A program made the translations under genes and the position numbers. A stretch of DNA of 64,000 bases from VXRD01 sp965242535 (GTDB taxonomy: Bacteria > Latescibacterota > UBA2968), in contig OZ251458.1 of assembly GCA_965242535.1 (NCBI GenBank), positions 3,472,001 through 3,536,000 of the forward strand, written 5' to 3'. Position 1 is the first letter of the stretch. Each line of letters starts with the position of its first letter. Positions 56,218 through 64,000 of this stretch are shown one piece after another. The notes below the pieces were generated by a model that was not told where the DNA came from, did not search any database, and saw only the letters and a program-made list of their open reading frames with translations.

Positions 56218-57789
56218 ATGCGCTTCTTCAACACGGCCGGCCCCATCAAGCCGGCCAAACACTACTGCATCCCGCCGTTAGAACGCTTGGACACAGACGC
56301 TGTCCTCGCCCTGATCCGGGATGAGAAGTATTTCGTCATGCACGCGCCTCGGCAGACGGGCAAGACCTCTGCGCTGTTGTCCCTGCGCGACCTGATCAAC
56401 GCCGAGGGCGATTATCGTTGCGTGTACGTCAATGTCGAAGGCGGGCAGGCCATGCGCGAAGATGTGGAACGGGCGACGCAGGTCATTTTGGGAGAATTGG
56501 CTTCGTGGGCGCGTTCCATGGGCGATGAATTTTTGACCCGGACTTGGTCGGGCATCTTCGCCGAGTTCGGGCCGGGTGCTTTGGGCGAGGCATTGACGCG
56601 GTGGTCCGAGGCGGATCCGAAGCCCCTGGTGCTACTCATCGACGAGATCGATTCGCTGATCGGCGATACGCTTCTCTCCGTGCTCCGTCAGTTGCGCGCC
56701 GGGTATGCCCGGCGCCCGGAGCGTTTTCCGCAAAGTGTGATCTTGTGCGGGGTGCGCGATGTGCGCGATTACCGCATTCGCTCGGGTTCGTCCAATGCGA
56801 TCATCACCGGGGGGAGCGCGTTCAATATCAAAGCGCGATCCCTGCGTTTGGGCGATTTTTCGCGGGAGGAGGTGCTCGCCCTGCTCGCGCAACACACCGA
56901 GGAAACGGGTCAGGCGTTCACCCCCGGCGCGTTGGAAACGATTTGGAATCAGACGCAGGGTCAGCCGTGGCTGGTCAACGCGCTGGCCGATGAGACCTGC
57001 TTCTATGGCGAAGGCGCGAAAGACCGAAGCCGGGCGATCACCGAAGCGGACATCCTTGACGCCCGCGAGCAACTCATCTTGCGTCGCGAAACGCATCTCG
57101 ATCAACTGACGGATAAGCTCGAAGAGGAACGGGTCAGGCGCGTGGTCGAGCCGCTGTTGAGCGGCACCGAGCAGAGCGCGTTCTCGACTCGAGACCTCGA
57201 GTACGTCCGCGATTTGGGTTTGGTCGCCCAAGACCTCCCGCTCCGCATCGCCAATCCGATCTACTCGGAGGTCGTGCCGCGCGAATTGACCTACGCCACG
57301 CAGACCGGGATCGTCCAAGACCCCGCGTGGTATGTGCATGGCGATGGCCGCTTGGATGTGGCAAAGCTGATGGCGGCGTTTCAGGCGTTTTTCCGCGAGC
57401 ATTCCGAGCACTGGGTCGGGCGCTTTCAGTATCGGGAGGCCGGCCCACAGTTATTGCTTCAGGCGTTTTTACAGCGCATCATGAACAGCGGCGGCCGCAT
57501 CGGCCGCGAGTATGGCTTGGGACGCATGCGTACCGATCTGCTCATCATTTGGCCGCAGGGCGAGCGGACGCACAAATTCGTGGTCGAGTGCAAACTTCTG
57601 CACAAGGGTTTGGAACGCACCATCGCCGAGGGCTTGGAACAGACCGCGGACTACATGGATCGTTGCGATGCCGAGGCGGGGCATCTGGTGATCTTTGACC
57701 GCCGCGAGGATCGGCGTTGGCGGGACAAGATATTTCGAGATCGCCGAGCATTGGACAGCGGAGTGGAGATTGACGTGTGGGGGATGTGA
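56218..57789 (+). CDS. AAA-like ATPase with C-terminal PD-(D/E)XK domain
   Basis: 523 aa. N-terminal STAND/AAA_14-like ATPase: FFNTAGPIKPAKHYCIPPL, Walker A APRQTGKTSAL near 42-52, Walker B PLVLLIDEIDSL near 140, VILCGVRDVRDYR sensor. A winged-helix region follows (RRVVEPLLSGTEQSAF). The last ~100 residues are a PD-(D/E)XK-type fold: GRMRTDLLIIWPQG, then HKFVVECKLLHKG with the E-x-K pair, and QTADYMDRCDAEAGHLVIFDRR. Proteins of this layout are numerous in genomes rich in dispersed repeats; their role is not established and could be defence or transposon-related. ATG 56218 is chosen for the family start. Confidence 0.8.
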   Translation: MRFFNTAGPIKPAKHYCIPPLERLDTDAVLALIRDEKYFVMHAPRQTGKTSALLSLRDLINAEGDYRCVYVNVEGGQAMREDVERATQVILGELASWARSMGDEFLTRTWSGIFAEFGPGALGEALTRWSEADPKPLVLLIDEIDSLIGDTLLSVLRQLRAGYARRPERFPQSVILCGVRDVRDYRIRSGSSNAIITGGSAFNIKARSLRLGDFSREEVLALLAQHTEETGQAFTPGALETIWNQTQGQPWLVNALADETCFYGEGAKDRSRAITEADILDAREQLILRRETHLDQLTDKLEEERVRRVVEPLLSGTEQSAFSTRDLEYVRDLGLVAQDLPLRIANPIYSEVVPRELTYATQTGIVQDPAWYVHGDGRLDVAKLMAAFQAFFREHSEHWVGRFQYREAGPQLLLQAFLQRIMNSGGRIGREYGLGRMRTDLLIIWPQGERTHKFVVECKLLHKGLERTIAEGLEQTADYMDRCDAEAGHLVIFDRREDRRWRDKIFRDRRALDSGVEIDVWGM

Positions 57790-57799
57790 ATGAAGAGGC

Positions 57800-57950
57800 G
57801 TGAGACGGGAGACGGGAGACGGGAGAGGTAAAAGGCGAGAGGCGAGAGGTGAGAGGCGAGAGGCGAGAGGCGAGAGGTGAGAGGCGAGAGGCGAGAGGCG
57901 AGAGGTGAGAGGCGAGAGGCGAGAGGCGAGAGGTGAGAGGCGGGTAATCG
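57800..57950. repeat. Purine-rich octamer minisatellite
   Basis: GAGACGGGAGACGGGAGAGG followed by some 14 tandem octamers of the form AGGCGAGA with every third or fourth unit AGGTGAGA. All-purine strand on +. One GGGACAGGCCCCCGTGCCTG palindrome follows at 57960-57984. Confidence 0.9.
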
Positions 57951-58027
57951 CCATCAGCCGTAGGGACAGGCCCCCGTGCCTGTCCTCAGTCCGTGGTCAG
58001 TAGGCAAGACGCAATAGGGGAGAGGCG

Positions 58028-59401
58028 ATGGGACGAGAATTTGATATGACGCCCGTTGAGGTGCCGCGGGTCGAGACGAAGTATCGGCGGATTGTGACGC
58101 CATTGCCCCATCCGGATTCGGTGGCCGTATTGGAAACGCTACACAGGGTCGAACCCATTTCCATGCGCGGGCAACCGCCGCTCGTGTGGGATCGCGCCGA
58201 GGATTGTCAGGTGTACGACAAATACGGCAATATGTGGCTCGATTGGAGTTCGGGCGTTTTGGTCGCCAATGCCGGGCACGGGATGCCCGAAGTTCGGCGG
58301 GCCATCGCGGATCAGGTGAACGGCGGGTTGTTGCACAATTACGTGTTCCCAAGCGCGGAGCGCGCGCGGCTCGTCGAGTTTTTGGCGGGGCTGGCGCCCG
58401 ATGGGTTGGACAAGGTTTTTCTGCTGACGACCGGATCTGAAAGCACGGAGAACGCGCTGAAGTTGGCGCGCACGCACGGCATTGCGACCGGGGGCGAGAA
58501 GAAGATCGGTCTTGTGGGGTTTGAACGCGCGTTTCACGGGCGCACCCTGGGCGCGCAGCAAGTCGGCGGCATGCCCGGGCAAAAGGATTGGATCGGCAAC
58601 GAAGACCCCGCAATCGTGCAAGTGCCGTTTCCAGACGGGTATTGGACGGAAAATGTGGATTTTGATTTTTTTTGTTCTTCGCTCGCCGACAAGGGGATGG
58701 CCGCGGACGATGTGTGCGGGGTAATGTTGGAATCGTATCAAGGCGTCGGGCCCGATTTCGCGCCCGTGGCGTACGTGCAGGCTTTGGCCGAGTGGTGCAA
58801 GGCACACGGGGCGTTGTTGATTTTCGACGAAGTGCAAGCCGGGTTTGGGCGCACGGGTAAGCTGTGGGGGTTTGAGCATTACGGCATCGTGCCGGATTTG
58901 ATCTGTTTTGGCAAGGGCGCGAGCAGTTCATTGCCGCTGTCGGGCGTGATCGGCAGGGCCGAAGTCATGGACGCCTATCCCCCCGGATCGATGACGAGCA
59001 CCCACACGGGCAATCCGGTTTGTTGCGCGGCGGCGCTGGCGAGTTTGAAGAAAATCGTCGCCGACGATTTGACGGGCAATGCGGCGCGGCTCGAGGCGGT
59101 GTTGCTAGAGGGCATCCAAAAAATTCGAGACGCGCATCCGGATGTGGTCGGGCACGTGACGGGCAAGGGCCTCGTAGCAGGCGTGCAGATGGTCAAAGCC
59201 GGTCGCAAAGAACCGGACCCGGATCTGGCGCACGAGATTGTGTTGCGGTGTTTTCACAAGGGGTTGCTGTTTTTCGCGCCCGTGGGTGCGTGGGGGCAAA
59301 CCGTGAAAATCGCGCCGCCATTGACGATGACCCGAGACGCGCTCGAAGACGGGTTGCAAGTGCTCGGCGAAGTGGTGGATAGTTTGCAGTTGAGAGAGTG
59401 A
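58028..59401 (+). CDS. Class III aminotransferase (4-aminobutyrate / ornithine type)
   Basis: 457-aa PLP enzyme of subgroup II fold. Landmarks: MWLDWSSGVLVANAGHGMPEV, TTGSESTENALKLAR, FERAFHGRTLGAQQ, LIFDEVQAGFGRTGKLWGFEHY with the PLP Asp, and the Schiff-base Lys in CFGKGASSSLPLSGVIG, then STHTGNPVCCAAALASL. Closest by pattern to 4-aminobutyrate or related omega-aminotransferases; amine donor undetermined. ATG 58028 has GGGGAGAG upstream. The next gene (chromate transporter) begins 8 bp after the stop, or overlaps it if GTG 59398 is used, so they are co-transcribed. Confidence 0.92.
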   Translation: MGREFDMTPVEVPRVETKYRRIVTPLPHPDSVAVLETLHRVEPISMRGQPPLVWDRAEDCQVYDKYGNMWLDWSSGVLVANAGHGMPEVRRAIADQVNGGLLHNYVFPSAERARLVEFLAGLAPDGLDKVFLLTTGSESTENALKLARTHGIATGGEKKIGLVGFERAFHGRTLGAQQVGGMPGQKDWIGNEDPAIVQVPFPDGYWTENVDFDFFCSSLADKGMAADDVCGVMLESYQGVGPDFAPVAYVQALAEWCKAHGALLIFDEVQAGFGRTGKLWGFEHYGIVPDLICFGKGASSSLPLSGVIGRAEVMDAYPPGSMTSTHTGNPVCCAAALASLKKIVADDLTGNAARLEAVLLEGIQKIRDAHPDVVGHVTGKGLVAGVQMVKAGRKEPDPDLAHEIVLRCFHKGLLFFAPVGAWGQTVKIAPPLTMTRDALEDGLQVLGEVVDSLQLRE

Positions 59402-59409
59402 GGATTCGT

Positions 59410-60597
59410 ATGGCAAATGAGAGACGCACGGGGCGATTGCGCGAGATAGCGGGCCTGTTTTTGAAGTTGGGCGTGATCGGATTTGGCGGGCCGGCCGCGC
59501 ATATCGCACTGATGGAAGACGAGGTGGTCGAAAAGCGCGGGTGGCTCTCGCGCGAGCGGTTTTTGGATCTCGTGGGCGTGACGAGTGTCATCCCCGGGCC
59601 AAATTCGACCGAGATGGCGATTCACTTGGGATTTTTGCGCGGCGGTTGGCCGGGGCTGTTGCTGGCCGGCGCGTGTTTCATCGTCCCCGCGGTTTCTTTG
59701 ACGACCCTGCTCGCCTGGGCGTATATGACCTATGGCGCGGTTCCGCAGGTTGCGGATTTGCTCTACGGCATTAAGCCCGCGGTCTTGGCCGTTATTTTGG
59801 GCGCGCTGTGGCGGTTGGGTCAAAAGTCCGTCAAGGAGTGGCGGTTGGGCTTTTTGGGCGTGGCGGTGACGGCGGTTGCCCTCACGGATTTTAGCGGCGT
59901 GCTCGCCCTCATCGGCGGGGGGATCGTGGGGATGTTCTGGTTGAAAATGACGCGGTCAGATGACCGAGGACATGTGGCTGTGATCGCGCCGATAGCGGGT
60001 ACCGGGGCGGCGATGTTGGCGAGTCAAGGGCCTTTGGTCGGCGCGCCGACCCTGTGGGCACTGGGGTTGTTCTTTCTCAAAATTGGCGCGATTCTCTACG
60101 GCAGTGGCTATGTGCTCATCGCGTTTTTGGAAGAAGAACTCGTGCATGGCTATGCGTGGCTGACGCAGGAACAACTGCTAGAGGCCATTGCCATCGGTCA
60201 ATTTACGCCCGGGCCGGTGTTGTCCACGGCGGCGTTTATCGGGTATCTCGTCAGCGGGGGCAAGTTGTCGTGGGCACTCGTTGCGGCTGGCGCGATTTTT
60301 TTGCCGTCCTTTGTGTTTGTGGCGGCCCTGAATCCGGTGTTGCCCCGGCTGCGCGAATCCCAATGGGTGGCGTCTTTTTTGGACGCGGTGAATGTGTGCG
60401 CCGTGGGGGTGATGGCCGCGGTCACCATAGAACTGGCCTATTTTCAGGTGTTTGATGATTTGACGTTGGCGGGCGTGCCGAAAATAATGATCGCTATCGG
60501 CGCGGCGATTTTGGGATTGTGGCGCGGCGTGGGCGCGGTGTGGCTCGTGATCGGCGGCGCGGCGGCAGGCTGGTTGTTCCACGCGGTGGGCTGGTGA
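59410..60597 (+). CDS. chrA: Chromate transporter family (CHR) efflux protein
   Basis: 395 aa from ATG 59410 (GAGG six bases upstream; GTG 59398 is an alternative). Two homologous CHR halves: LFLKLGVIGFGGPAAHIALMEDEVV with GVTSVIPGPNSTEMAIHLGF, and FFLKIGAILYGSGYVLIAFLEEELV with IAIGQFTPGPVLSTAAFIGYL. About ten membrane segments. The long-chain two-domain layout is typical of proton-driven chromate/sulfate antiporters; physiological substrate may be another oxyanion. Co-transcribed with the class III aminotransferase. Confidence 0.92.
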   Translation: MANERRTGRLREIAGLFLKLGVIGFGGPAAHIALMEDEVVEKRGWLSRERFLDLVGVTSVIPGPNSTEMAIHLGFLRGGWPGLLLAGACFIVPAVSLTTLLAWAYMTYGAVPQVADLLYGIKPAVLAVILGALWRLGQKSVKEWRLGFLGVAVTAVALTDFSGVLALIGGGIVGMFWLKMTRSDDRGHVAVIAPIAGTGAAMLASQGPLVGAPTLWALGLFFLKIGAILYGSGYVLIAFLEEELVHGYAWLTQEQLLEAIAIGQFTPGPVLSTAAFIGYLVSGGKLSWALVAAGAIFLPSFVFVAALNPVLPRLRESQWVASFLDAVNVCAVGVMAAVTIELAYFQVFDDLTLAGVPKIMIAIGAAILGLWRGVGAVWLVIGGAAAGWLFHAVGW

Positions 60598-60819
60598 AAG
60601 GGGCTTAAAACAGCTTCTAAGGCCAAACGCTTGAGACGAGCAATGCATGAGCACTGCGGAACGTCTGTTCCTCATCGATGGGACGCAGGATGCGGACAAT
60701 TTATCAAATGGGTATAACCCGCCTCAGTCGAGGCGTTTGCACGTTCGCGTACATCGGGTTGGACGAAGCGAAAGCCAGCCATTTGTTTTGCCAATGGGTC
60801 AATGCAAAGGAGACACTTA

Positions 60820-63141
60820 ATGGACCTCGCCAAATTTCAGGACGACACCATCCGCGCCGAGTGGCTCCTCTCGGAAAGCGAACCGGGGGAACAGGTGGAC
60901 ATCCCGATGCAAATTGGGAACTGGAGTCGCGCCAACGAAATCCGCGCTGAAATTTTTCTGCCGCGCAACGCGGATGGGCAAATCTACTGCACCCTCACAT
61001 CGGGCCATCGCACCGAAGGCATGAGCGAGGACGACGGGTATCACTTCAACGCCATCGTCTCCCCGCGCGGCGGCAATATCTGGGAGGGCTGGCGGGAATT
61101 TCGCTTCCCTGCCGAATGCTTTTACACCAAGGGCATCCCCTCGGGCTGGCAACAGATGATCTCGGGCGACATCCGCCTCCCGATGGGGGGACGCATCCGC
61201 AACATCCGCTTGATAGAACGCCAAATCGCGCCCGGCCCTCGCATGACCGACAGCGCGCTCATCGCCGCCATCGACGCGAACCACCCCGGCCTCGAAGCCG
61301 TGGCAAACGCCAAAACGCCTCGAGATCAACTCGCAGCCCTTGCGGCCTATTTTCGGAACAGCGCCTTCAACCGGCGACACATCATCCCAGACCCGCGGCC
61401 CAAAGCCGACATCGCAGAGGCGGATCGCATCCTCGCCGGGCACATCATGGGCCACCACTGGCCCGAAGGGGTTGATTGGGACGCCAATCCCTACGGGTAC
61501 ATCGAATGGTCGATTCGCATCCACGGCTTTCCCTATTTCGCGCCACTCGAACGCGCTTGGGACGAAACCCGGGATCCGAAATACGCCAAAGCCATCGAAA
61601 CCATCTTGCGCGATTGGATGCACAAAACCCCCATGCCCTACGGCATCCGCGCAGGCGGCCTGGCCTGGGGACATTCTTTGATCGTGAGTCAACGGGCATT
61701 TTGCACGCTCGTGGATGCCTTCACCGTGCTTTGCGATTGCGCGGAAACCGAAGACCGCACCATCCTCGACCTGCTCAAATCCATCTGCGAGCACGTGATC
61801 TACCTCCTCGAATTTGAATCCTACCCGCCCTCCAACAAAACCATTTCCGAGGGCCGATCCATCCTCGCAACCGCCTGTTCCTTCCCAGAACTGCGCGAAT
61901 CCCAAGCTTGGTACGACGCGGGTAGCGCGCGCCTCTTGGACGACATGACCATCCAAGTCATGCCCGATGGCGCCTCTTACGAACTGACCCCCGGCTACCA
62001 AGTCGCTATCGCCGCGTGGTTCTTGGACGCCCTAAAAGTCGCCCGAAAATTTGGTCGCTCCCTGCATCCGGAAGTGGAAACGGGCATCCGGCGGATGTAC
62101 GATTGGTGCGTTTCCATCAACCGCCCGGATTTCACCCATCCCTCGATTTCTGACGCAGGTAGCTTGGACGGCAAGTACGCGGGCATGCTCGCGGATCCCG
62201 GCCGGGTACTGGACGACCCGACGGCCTTGTGGATCGGCACCGAGGGCGAAGAGGGACATCCCCCGGCCCACACGTCTATCGCCTATCCGGACTCGGGCTA
62301 CTTCGCCATGCGGAGCGGATGGGACACAGACGCCCAATTCTGCCTGTTTGAAGGCGGGCCTTATGGCCGCTTCCACCAACACGAGGACATGCTCTCGTTC
62401 GACCTCTGCGCCCGCGGCCTGCCCTTTATCGTCGATCCCGGCATCGCGTCCTACTTCCCCAATGCGTGGACGTCGTATTACCGCACCACCCAAGCGCACA
62501 ACACCGTGCTCGTAGATGGTTGCGGGCAAAACCGCCGCGAGCAGACCATCGCCGAGTGGGTCGCATCTGCCCGCGACAAAACCGTGTGGCGTTCCGATGA
62601 TCGCGCCGATGTCGCCATCGCCACGTACGACGCGGGTTATGCCGGGTTGGACGCAGACGTCGCCCACCGCCGCGCGGTCATGTTCGTCAAACCCGATTAT
62701 TTTCTCATCTTCGACGAACTCACCGGGGACGGGGAACACACGTATGAGGCGCTCTTCCACTTCATGCCCTACCGCGTCCTGATCGACCCGGAGACCCGCG
62801 CCATCCGCACCGGACGCATGACCCCGCCCAATCTCGAAATCCTCCCCCTCATCCCGATGACGCCTCGGCTGGTATGCGGGCAAAACGACCCCGTGCAAGG
62901 CTGGCTCGCCATCGGCGGTCAAGACGTCCCCGCACCTGTCGCCATTTACAAAAAACGCGCATCCCTGCCCTTCAGAACCGGCTACGCCCTCATCCCCTTC
63001 ACGGACGGCGCCGCCGCTGGCACCACCACCGCCCTCACCCAACGCGGCGACACTTGGGACATTCACATCACCCATTTCGATGGCAGCGCGGATCGCATTC
63101 AAATGGACTGGTCCGATCGACGAGGCCCGGTGCTGCGGTGA
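60820..63141 (+). CDS. Heparinase II/III family protein
   Basis: 773 aa from ATG 60820 (AAAGGAG upstream; the in-frame ATG 60802 is less likely). The N-terminal ~160 residues are beta-rich (EVWLLSESEPGEQ-like start, WEGWREFRFPAECFY). The middle is an alpha-toroid (PYGYIEWSIRIHGFPYFAPLERAW). The C-terminal part is the heparinase II/III domain with GRFHQHEDMLSFDL and PFIVDPGIASYFPN, then THNTV-like QAHNTVLVDG and FVKPDYFLIFDEL. Such lyases cleave uronic-acid polysaccharides such as heparan or alginate. No signal peptide is evident. It fits the carbohydrate genes elsewhere (sulfatase, GH172) and precedes a TonB receptor. Confidence 0.87.
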   Translation: MDLAKFQDDTIRAEWLLSESEPGEQVDIPMQIGNWSRANEIRAEIFLPRNADGQIYCTLTSGHRTEGMSEDDGYHFNAIVSPRGGNIWEGWREFRFPAECFYTKGIPSGWQQMISGDIRLPMGGRIRNIRLIERQIAPGPRMTDSALIAAIDANHPGLEAVANAKTPRDQLAALAAYFRNSAFNRRHIIPDPRPKADIAEADRILAGHIMGHHWPEGVDWDANPYGYIEWSIRIHGFPYFAPLERAWDETRDPKYAKAIETILRDWMHKTPMPYGIRAGGLAWGHSLIVSQRAFCTLVDAFTVLCDCAETEDRTILDLLKSICEHVIYLLEFESYPPSNKTISEGRSILATACSFPELRESQAWYDAGSARLLDDMTIQVMPDGASYELTPGYQVAIAAWFLDALKVARKFGRSLHPEVETGIRRMYDWCVSINRPDFTHPSISDAGSLDGKYAGMLADPGRVLDDPTALWIGTEGEEGHPPAHTSIAYPDSGYFAMRSGWDTDAQFCLFEGGPYGRFHQHEDMLSFDLCARGLPFIVDPGIASYFPNAWTSYYRTTQAHNTVLVDGCGQNRREQTIAEWVASARDKTVWRSDDRADVAIATYDAGYAGLDADVAHRRAVMFVKPDYFLIFDELTGDGEHTYEALFHFMPYRVLIDPETRAIRTGRMTPPNLEILPLIPMTPRLVCGQNDPVQGWLAIGGQDVPAPVAIYKKRASLPFRTGYALIPFTDGAAAGTTTALTQRGDTWDIHITHFDGSADRIQMDWSDRRGPVLR

Positions 63142-63373
63142 TCGACCGAGGGGATGATCCACAGGCGTCGGGAGTTTTTGTTCGGTGAAGTCTTAAAATG
63201 TTGACTAAATGGATTTCATTGTTTAAATTACCCGCCGATATACGCCGTATCTCACCGCCTTGCCCGCGTGACCGTGCGGGTAGCACAACAGATAGAACGC
63301 TTGACGCTCCATTTTTTCCGCAGAGCCAAGTGTCATCTGTCAAACCGGCATCGCCCAACGAAAGGAGTTTGCC

Positions 63374-64000
63374 ATGCCACACAGGTATCGTTTGAAGCCT
63401 CTCACCCGCGTTACGTCTCTCGCGCTCGGCATCGCGCTCGCCATGAGCGGCACGGCCATCGCGCAGGAGAGCGAGTCCGCCGCAAGTGCGGATACCACCG
63501 CGGTCGAGTTCACGGATATTCTCGAAGAGGTGGTCGTGCTCGAAGAACTGGTGGTCATCGGAACGCGCGCCCAACCGCGTTCCGTCACCGAGTCCGCCGT
63601 GCCCATCGACGTCGTTGCCGGCGAAGAAGTCGCCAAACAAGCCGATACGGATTTGCAAAATCTGATCCGAAACATCGTGCCCTCCTACAATGTCAGCACG
63701 CAGCCGATCAGCGATGCGTCCACCGTGGTTCGCCCGGTCAATCTGCGGGGCTTGGCGCCCGACCACGCGATGGTGCTCATCAATGGCAAACGCCGCCACC
63801 GCGCCGCCGTGATCCACTGGTTGGGCAATGGCGTTGCCGATGGCGCGCAAGGCCCCGACATCTCCGCGATCCCGTCTATCGCCCTCAAGCGCGTGGAAGT
63901 CCTGCGCGATGGCGCCTCGGCGCAATACGGCTCTGACGCCATTGCCGGCGTGTTGAATTTCGAGCTCAAAGACCATTACCGAGGCGGTTCTATCGAAATC
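63374..64000 (+). CDS. TonB-dependent receptor, 3' end beyond window
   Basis: 209 residues visible from ATG 63374 (AAAGGAG upstream). Signal peptide ending near residue 31 (SLALGIALAMSGTAIAQ). TonB-box-like EELVVIGTRAQ, then the plug domain: PIDVVAGEEVAKQADTDLQN, STVVRPVNLRGLAPDHAMVLINGKRRH, IALKRVEVLRDGASAQYGSDAIAGVLNF. Outer-membrane active uptake of siderophores, vitamins or glycans; substrate not evident. Proves a diderm envelope. The 63142-63373 gap upstream has no recognised gene. Confidence 0.93.
   Translation, partial: MPHRYRLKPLTRVTSLALGIALAMSGTAIAQESESAASADTTAVEFTDILEEVVVLEELVVIGTRAQPRSVTESAVPIDVVAGEEVAKQADTDLQNLIRNIVPSYNVSTQPISDASTVVRPVNLRGLAPDHAMVLINGKRRHRAAVIHWLGNGVADGAQGPDISAIPSIALKRVEVLRDGASAQYGSDAIAGVLNFELKDHYRGGSIEI

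Noticed and set aside
1..64000. tRNA, rRNA, prophage or integrative-element genes
   Set aside because: No tRNA cloverleaf, rRNA segment, integrase, capsid or relaxase was recognised by eye; a tRNAscan or HMM search could still reveal a small RNA gene.

Overview
The window looks like a chromosome segment of an uncultured, GC-rich, Gram-negative-type bacterium. A TonB-dependent receptor, a lipoprotein, a multiheme cytochrome, sulfatase/heparinase/GH172-type carbohydrate genes, a dockerin-like EF-hand C-terminus on a huge Calx-beta/Ig surface protein, DUF6785 and many intergenic palindromes recall Latescibacterota/Poribacteria-like marine or sponge-associated lineages. That placement is inference; no rRNA or tRNA gene is visible.

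Layout. 1-13 kb: partial sulfatase; M48 protease behind a propeller/DUF898 membrane protein; an operon of DegT aminotransferase, isochorismatase-like protein and polysaccharide deacetylase; a multiheme c-type cytochrome with HEAT and TPR repeats; a DUF4258/DUF2283 pair. 13-20 kb: FGE-like lipoprotein, then transaldolase with two dynamin-like GTPases. 20-33 kb: an accessory, probably anti-phage, island bounded by inverted copies of a long composite repeat. It holds GIY-YIG, a DUF1156 methylase, an OLD-like AAA ATPase with a small coupled partner, DUF1828, DUF6978, a NYN gene broken by a MITE, and a DUF499 ATPase with a Swt1-type HEPN domain. 33-45 kb: an EpmA-like lysyl-tRNA synthetase paralogue and a class I ribonucleotide reductase whose nrdA and nrdB are separated by defence or toxin-antitoxin genes (HepT/MntA, TIR/deoxyribosyltransferase-like, HNH, second MNT, AAA with a truncated DUF4276). 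NrdB carries Phe at the radical Tyr position, the class Ic (Mn/Fe) signature. 45-64 kb: GH172/DUF2961, Uma2, a 1653-aa surface protein, an opine dehydrogenase-like protein, DUF6785 membrane protein, a HicB remnant, AAA/PD-(D/E)XK protein, class III aminotransferase, chromate transporter, heparinase II/III and the start of a TonB receptor.

The most interesting signal is in the 20-33 kb island. Three paralogous ~70-nt transcription units lie on the + strand at 27.0, 28.4 and 29.5 kb. Each has a TTGACA/T-17-TATTAT promoter, a 19-nt hairpin with compensatory base changes between copies, and a U-tract terminator. Each sits at the 5' side of a different reverse-strand effector module (AAA+partner, DUF6978+DUF1828, NYN). 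One copy still carries the first 18 codons of the NYN gene, suggesting that effector genes were exchanged next to a constant small-RNA unit.

A MITE family (five full copies; inverted ends GAAGCCATCTAAAAA; 3-bp TTA/TAA target duplications) is also resolved, including an empty site and a precise insertion in the NYN gene.
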